This document shows positions 59,158-64,000 of a stretch of 64,000 nt of DNA, piece after piece (positions within the stretch are counted from its first letter, which is position 1; each line of letters opens with the position of its first letter). The DNA is taken from contig CDRNVI010000002.1 in the NCBI GenBank assembly GCA_977017575.1, positions 930,001 to 994,000 of the forward strand, given 5' to 3'. Below the pieces are notes generated by a model that did no database searches, was not told the DNA's origin, and worked only from the letters and a program-made list of their open reading frames with translations. A program made the position numbers and the translations under genes. Source of the stretch: Paramoeba atlantica. Lineage: Eukaryota; Discosea.

Positions 59158-59967
59158 ATGATACATACAACTTTCTTGGACACTGATTCTCTTGTTTCTC
59201 CCCCCAGAAAACGTCGTATGACGGGTAAGGTTAGCTTGTCCATTATGCCAAATGAAATTCGACTCCACCGATTTGTTCAAAAGATAAAAAATCGGCCACG
59301 GTCATGGAAACCCGGTGTGGACGTTTGCAAGTGGAAAGGGGTGATATGCATTGGTGAAAACATTACGGAATTACATTGGAACAATTTGGATTTGCGGGGA
59401 AACGTTACATGGGATGCAATTCCCGAATCGGTTGAGAATCTTTTGATCGGCAAAGACCTCTACGGGTTGGATAAGCTTCGGGGGGGATTCGATATGAAGT
59501 TGCTTCCTGCAGTTCTAAATTCCCTTGACATGAACGAACATGCATTTGCAGGCCTGGTGGATTTTTCCCATGCGCCTCGTGAGATGAAATTTTTTGTTGC
59601 TGCTGGCAACTCGCTACATGGGCCTCTGGATCTGACGCTTATGCCATGTACCATGGAACATGTAGAGTTACAGCGAAACCTTTTTGTTGGGACACTAGAT
59701 CTCACCAAGCTTCCTTCTGTGTTGGAATTGCTCCATTTGGGAGATAATTGTTTTGCGGGAAATGTGGATGTTTCAAAACTTCCTGATTCAATTTTGGAGA
59801 TTGGTCTTTATCGTAATCGACTACAAGGGGAGATAGATGTTCGCGATCTCCCAGATGGACTTCAAAAGCTTGAATTCAACGGTAATAATGTTACTTTTAA
59901 GGAAAACTTTAAACCCCCTAACGTGTTTTTTGATCCTGTGGACGACCAATATTTCCATTATTTCTGA
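59158..59967 (+). CDS. LRR protein, family member 7
   Basis: A 269-residue family member. Seen: a non-hydrophobic N-terminus (MIHTTFLDTDSLVSPPRKRR), so either no signal peptide or a wrong start; the block MTGKVSLSIMPNEIRLHRFV; N-cap SWKPGVDVCKWKGVIC with both cap cysteines; seven LRRs such as LELLHLGDNCFAGNVDV and ILEIGLYRNRLQGEIDV on a 23-residue period; and an end FKPPNVFFDP. The repeat array is the most regular of the family with member 4. No C-terminal anchor. Immediately upstream of member 8, in tandem. Confidence 0.75.
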   Translation: MIHTTFLDTDSLVSPPRKRRMTGKVSLSIMPNEIRLHRFVQKIKNRPRSWKPGVDVCKWKGVICIGENITELHWNNLDLRGNVTWDAIPESVENLLIGKDLYGLDKLRGGFDMKLLPAVLNSLDMNEHAFAGLVDFSHAPREMKFFVAAGNSLHGPLDLTLMPCTMEHVELQRNLFVGTLDLTKLPSVLELLHLGDNCFAGNVDVSKLPDSILEIGLYRNRLQGEIDVRDLPDGLQKLEFNGNNVTFKENFKPPNVFFDPVDDQYFHYF

Positions 59968-60173
59968 AATTTCGCACCATCTCATGAGAAGCATTAGAAC
60001 TTTTCCTTAGTTTGCTGTCTCTGATTGTTTGACTACCGCGAACTTTGATTACACTGTCGCCAAAAATCATTGAATTTTTAATTATTGTCGAAACCGTGCA
60101 ACTTTTAATAAAAAATTCATTAATTTTTAATTTACCTTTCTAATTTGCCTTTCTCTGAAAACCTCAGTAATAC

Positions 60174-60797
60174 ATGATGACAAGTCGGAATGTGAATGTG
60201 CGTTTCAAGCGATGCAGTACCGCTTTGCTATTTAGTTACGCAGTTGATGTAACAAATACTAGCGTAAAAAGTGTGCTAGGTAAAGTACGAGGGGCCCACT
60301 TACCGCAAGAATACGAACTTTCTAAGTTTGCTGCGAATATTACCCATCACCGTCCTTCTTGGAGTACTTCAACTCCTGCCTGTGAGTGGGAGAACGTGTT
60401 CTGCAAAGATAACATACATGTTACGGGTATTGATTGGAGTTGTTCTCACCTTTCCGGTTCACTGCGATGGGATTTTCTGCCCCTCACATTGTGTACGCTT
60501 TCATTGATGGACAACAAACTTACGGGAATTGTTGAACTAGACATGTTTCCACAGCAGATAGTGTACGTAACATTAGTAAGTAACTTTTTTAAAGGCACGA
60601 TTGACGTAGAAAAATTGCCCCACAGTATAAGTGGTCTGGATTTGGAGTACAATGGACCCCCAGCAACTTCGGTACATTTCTGGGGCCACTATGGGACACT
60701 GTGGGCCACTATGGGACAATCGGTGCCACGATTGGACACTTCAAAGTTTAAGTTGTGCCTTTTGATTGCTTTTATGTTGTGTATATTGAGTTCGTAA
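60174..60797 (+). CDS. LRR protein, family member 8, 5' part running into a transposon
   Basis: The first 160 codons (to 60653) are family sequence: N-terminus with ALLFSYAVDV, block VLGKVRGAHLPQEYELSKFA, N-cap SWSTSTPACEWENVFC, and two LRRs ending GLDLEYN. At 60654 a DNA transposon begins, and the frame reads 47 codons into it before a stop, giving a chimeric tail that ends KLCLLIAFMLCILSS, a hydrophobic segment. The rest of the gene resumes in frame at 63361. As it stands, the locus makes at most a truncated 207-residue LRR protein with a foreign hydrophobic C-terminus. Confidence 0.75.
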   Translation: MMTSRNVNVRFKRCSTALLFSYAVDVTNTSVKSVLGKVRGAHLPQEYELSKFAANITHHRPSWSTSTPACEWENVFCKDNIHVTGIDWSCSHLSGSLRWDFLPLTLCTLSLMDNKLTGIVELDMFPQQIVYVTLVSNFFKGTIDVEKLPHSISGLDLEYNGPPATSVHFWGHYGTLWATMGQSVPRLDTSKFKLCLLIAFMLCILSS

Positions 60798-60916
60798 GGA
60801 TTTCGTTCTCATGTATTTTTGGTCGACCACGTACAGCAGTTGTAAAATAGAACGAAATGAAGTAACTATGTACATCTAGAATTAAACGTCTGTTTCACAG
60901 TAATGAAGCTACTAAA

Positions 60917-61813
60917 ATGGAAAAAATGTTTTGTCCACGCTGCAAAGCAGACCGTAACGTAAGTCTTGGAGAACCCCGAAGGTGTGTAATGTGTGCCTGT
61001 CCCATCGAATGCGATGTAAAGGACCCCTGTATTCAGTGTCACAGGGTTTCAGTTCTCATAGGTTCAAACTACTGTCCGTTGTGCAATTCCCCTCAAGATG
61101 GAGAACGACTTCCCGCCAACACCTTAGACCACATTTATGCTCGTGGTCTGAAGGAAGAAAATGTTCTTAACGCATGTGCTGAGTACGTGGGTCGCATGCT
61201 CTGCGGTACGAAGCTTGCGTTCGGACATGTGGCCCACATCCTTATTCTTATCAAAAGGGCAAAAGATGTTTCTATAAAAAGATATATCCCGCGTTCGGCC
61301 GAAGCAGTTTGCTCGTATTTTAACCATGCGTTGCATCCAGAGGAGCGGGGCTCTCTGTAGGAGTTTTTGCGAAACCTCTGGAACTTGTATGAGGGCAAGC
61401 GCGCCAATGAAAAGAAAGTTCTGAGAGACACAAAGACTGCGTTGGTAGCAAGTTTTTTGTCGGTTCTAGGTGACTCAACATTTGAAATTGATCGAAAGTT
61501 TGTTCACCAAGTTCAGGGTGAGATTATGGACAAACTTGGCAATTCAATGGAGGAGAATGTTCCTACTGAACTTCTTTCTATCCGGGACGACCTTGTTCAA
61601 CTGCGGATTCTCAAGAAGGGAAAGACTTCGAATGCTCATCTTATTCACGTTGCCCGACCTCCTCGTCAAACTTTGACTGTCGCAGATCAGGAAGTTGAGA
61701 TAGTTGAAGTTCGGAACGATGAAAACCTGGTCAGCAATCCGAAGCGGCAACGCGTTTCCCGCATTGCTTCAACTTCAAGTTCGAACACTTTGCATTTTAA
61801 AAGTCGTAAGTAA
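60917..61813 (+). CDS. Transposon accessory protein with zinc-finger-like N-terminus; one in-frame stop
   Basis: The frame from ATG 60917 encodes a cysteine-rich head (MEKMFCPRCKADRNV, CVMCACP, CIQCHRV, YCPLCNSP: C-x2-C pairs, probably two zinc sites) and a helical region. It meets TAG at 61358-61360, then stays open in the same frame for 151 more codons to 61813, ending in a basic NPKRQRVSRI nuclear-signal-like tail. A single stop in otherwise coherent coding sequence points to a fresh mutation or read-through. Harbinger elements encode a second protein needed for nuclear import and DNA binding, usually Myb-like; this zinc-finger version would fill that place. Confidence 0.6.
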
Positions 61814-62048
61814 GTTGTAGGCCTGTAAATCGCAAATAAGTTTTAAGCGGTTATGTTGTAAGTGAAAAAGTTGCAAGTAAGGAATTTGGAAGTAAGGAAT
61901 TCGAAAAAAAAATCGTAAATCAAAGAATTTTATTTAATATAGAATCTTTCTTTCCTCTAATAAAATCATAATAATCTTTCCTCTACTTGATACTGATGCT
62001 TGGCCGTATTGACACCCCGGAATATGACACACCCGTTAATATATCTGA

Positions 62049-63164
62049 AACGACGCACCACCTGATACATCCGGCGATGCACCTGAACCTGATGCTCCCT
62101 ACGAAAATAAATATTCAGAGTTGTCTTTATGCGGTTTAACGCATCGCGCTCTCACCTTTCTAAAACAATTTTATCCCTTTGAAGAAATTTTTGCGAGCTT
62201 TCTTTTTTTGCGGTGTGGGGGTAGCTACGACATTGTATCAGAACTCATATCCTTGAAATTCGGAACCGGTTGGTCTGAACGTTCTTGTTCTGACAAGATA
62301 CCCGCGTTTTTTAAAAAACTGCATTCCGATATGAAGGATACATGGCTTTGTTTGGATTCCGATATTTTGCACCATGAATCAAACGCAGTTCTTCCTTTTT
62401 GGGATAAGGACATAAAGGTGGTGATGGACACAGTGCCACTGTACGTTGATAGCTTGCCTCACTGCTATCAACCCAAATATGCTACACACGTCGTGAAAGC
62501 GCTCGTAGCATCTACAATGTCTGGGTATGTTTGCTTCACAGCAGACACATTGTACTGTGGAGCCTCATCCGACGCCGTTATTCAGGACTGTAGTGGTATT
62601 CTGGATTTTCTGGCACACAATCGTGTTCGCGCTCTTGCTGACGGGGGATTTTACGATGGTCTTACTGATAGATTAATAGTACCCCATTCTAAAGCCAAAA
62701 TTTGGTGTTCGAAGCGCCCAAAATCTAAGTCTATGCAGAAACATCATGATTCAGAAGCAGATGGTAAAATGTGCTTCAATGAAAAGTTGGCTCACTTTAG
62801 ATCGCGGGTCGAACACATTTTTTCTCGTTCGTGCTGTGGCAAATGGCTGGCTTTTAAGCAGTGGACTCGTAGTCCAGATTTTCTTTACTATGCTTTTTCG
62901 TGCGCTCTCATGGTTCATAACATGGAAGTGTTTCATAAACATGGACCTCAAGGAAGATATCCACCTCTTACCCCTGAGAAAGTGGAAGCAGTTAAAAAGA
63001 AGATAATGGAGCACAAAGGACAATCTTCCAGATATGGAGTATCTGACAGTTCTACTATCACAGGTCCGATGGACAAATACACGTATCCTAAAAATCTTGA
63101 TGCGTATGTTTTTTTTCGTGAACAACAATCCCCCCACCAGCACTCAACCAATAACCCCCTATGA
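62049..63164 (+). CDS. DDE transposase, PIF/Harbinger (IS5-like) type
   Basis: An open frame of 372 codons. Catalytic triad by pattern: D in VVMDTVPLYVD (62427-62429), D in RALADGGFYDG (62640-62642) and E in HFRSRVEHIFSR (62811-62813); the last fits 'R-x-x-V-E-x-x-F' of the IS5/DDE_Tnp_4 group. Between them are KYATHVVKALVAS and CGASSDAVI, also usual there. The frame opens after a stop at 62046, but no ATG occurs until 62331, inside the conserved region, so the true start is missing, frameshifted or supplied by another frame (an ATG at 62020 is out of frame). The 3' end has a basic tail. Confidence 0.72.
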   Translation, partial: NDAPPDTSGDAPEPDAPYENKYSELSLCGLTHRALTFLKQFYPFEEIFASFLFLRCGGSYDIVSELISLKFGTGWSERSCSDKIPAFFKKLHSDMKDTWLCLDSDILHHESNAVLPFWDKDIKVVMDTVPLYVDSLPHCYQPKYATHVVKALVASTMSGYVCFTADTLYCGASSDAVIQDCSGILDFLAHNRVRALADGGFYDGLTDRLIVPHSKAKIWCSKRPKSKSMQKHHDSEADGKMCFNEKLAHFRSRVEHIFSRSCCGKWLAFKQWTRSPDFLYYAFSCALMVHNMEVFHKHGPQGRYPPLTPEKVEAVKKKIMEHKGQSSRYGVSDSSTITGPMDKYTYPKNLDAYVFFREQQSPHQHSTNNPL

Positions 63165-63360
63165 TCATACACTCTACGCTCATATACAGTTGCCCCTCCT
63201 CGCTATACTTAGCTAGGTACGCTACTTATCAGAGAATCACTTGCCTCTATGTCGTCACGATTCTCCGGCGACGCTCGATTTTTGGGGCCACTGTGGGCCA
63301 CTGTGGGTCGTCTTGTGCCACTTAGTCCACTACGGGCCACCCGGGGACTGCATTGGGTCC

Positions 63361-63744
63361 AATGAGTTCGAAGGAAGCTTGAATCTAATGCATCTGCCCA
63401 AAAATATGAGAGTACTGCACGCAGGTCATAACAATTTGAGTGGAAATGTCATTCTTTTACATTTGCCACCGATTATGAAGTCACTGTATCTATCTTATAA
63501 TAAATTCTCAGGCACCCTGGATTTGCAGCACTTACCATCGGAGTTTCAAGATCTTCGATTGAATGTAAATAATTTTTCCGGTCTTATATTCTTGGATGAC
63601 CTTCCTAAGGGCCTCAAAACATTATGGCTGTACGGCAACGAAGAACTGCAAGGAGAGATCGACGCAAGAAAGCTTCCTGAAACTTTGGCCAGCTTTTCCT
63701 ACAGCGATACAAAAATTGAAATTTTACCTACTCCTCAACAATAA
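63361..63744 (+). pseudogene. LRR protein, family member 8, 3' part separated by the transposon
   Basis: Starting with the duplicated AAT codon, the frame reads NEFEGSLNLMHLPKNMRVLH and three to four further LRRs (SLYLSYNKFSGTLDLQHLP), ending LPTPQQ. With the transposon gone, GLDLEYN would join EFEGSLNL exactly in phase, giving a 286-residue protein of normal family length. In the present state this part has no start of its own; the open frame upstream lies in the transposon's right end. Confidence 0.8.
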
Positions 63745-64000
63745 TTAGTATAAAATTTATACTCAATATTTCTACAATTACAGTACTCAATATTACGTCG
63801 CTTATACCGTCAAAGCATAATTTATGGCCTTGGGACATAAATGACATTTTATGAGTTGTGACCAAGGACGAATGCGTAGCACCTGGATCACTTTTGTGGT
63901 TTGGGTTGTATGGAAACTCACGGTGGAGCATAACCTGTGGTCATGGCTCTCATCGATTTTGTTTACCTTCTCTGGCTTTACGGTGACACAGAACCTGAAT
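63745..64000. other. 3' flank at window end
   Basis: About 255 bases with no gene recognised on the + strand; CAGTACTCAATATTACG partly repeats the preceding ACTCAATATTTC. The window ends here. Confidence 0.4.

Larger units (their letters stand above)
60654..63360 (+). mobile_element. PIF/Harbinger-like DNA transposon inserted in an LRR gene
   Basis: A 2,707-bp element with short inverted ends GGACCC / GGGTCC flanked on both sides by AAT (60651-60653 and 63361-63363), a 3-bp target duplication as made by PIF/Harbinger elements (typical consensus TWA, so AAT is an unusual target). Subterminal blocks at both ends carry GGGGCCACTATGGG-type repeats. It holds a cysteine-rich ORF with one in-frame stop and a DDE transposase. 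The short ends and intact duplication suggest a recent insertion. Related IS5-like groups (ISL2EU, IS4EU) are alternatives. Confidence 0.8.

Overview
The window reads as nuclear DNA of a small-genome, intron-poor protist, most likely a kinetoplastid (Euglenozoa). Every convincing host gene lies on the + strand across 64 kb. The genes are single open frames that use the standard stop codons. Several have a pyrimidine tract and an AG a few bases before the ATG, as expected of trans-splice acceptors (clearest before the lysine-rich genes at 53110 and 53895). There is also a tandem array of four very short, lysine-rich H1-type histones, a kinetoplastid trait. The class-level assignment is inference: no rRNA, spliced-leader RNA or intact tRNA gene was found to settle it. 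A basal lineage such as the prokinetoplastids is possible but not shown.

Layout: 67-3012 SWR1/SRCAP-type remodeller; 3280-4059 LRR protein; 4060-8001 nested repeats with a decayed Tc1/mariner-like relic and a 27-bp minisatellite; 8002-11472 lipin, clathrin light chain and protein isoaspartyl methyltransferase; 11834-19093 three LRR genes, a four-helix membrane protein, a three-copy structured repeat and a Merlin/ISXO2-like element; 19267-26747 patatin-like pseudoenzyme, SAM/CCCH/KH RNA-binding protein, ribosomal eL13 and a possible COG subunit; 26748-28988 repeats and an LRR gene; 29258-43392 RIIa-like protein, Pro-rich protein, large PPR protein, coiled-coil protein, second CCCH protein, methyltransferase-like protein, CPSF2 and tryptophanyl-tRNA synthetase; 43393-48508 a transposon-rich block; 48509-52007 LRR gene, SET-domain protein and coiled-coil protein; 52343-54936 four H1 genes; 55612-58997 QSOX-type sulfhydryl oxidase and SRP54; 59158-63744 two LRR genes, the second split cleanly by a PIF/Harbinger-like transposon.

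The housekeeping genes cover chromatin, mRNA 3'-end processing, translation, ER targeting and folding, lipid synthesis, vesicle traffic and mitochondrial RNA. They are functionally mixed, as expected of a polycistronic unit, so neighbours need not work together. Two things stand out. One is a family of eight divergent LRR genes, most with a likely signal peptide and all with a plant-like LRR N-cap, nearly all next to repeats or transposons. The other is a class of GC-rich genes that switch from C-ending to G-ending codons part-way along. No retroviral, LTR or Polinton-type element was recognised.
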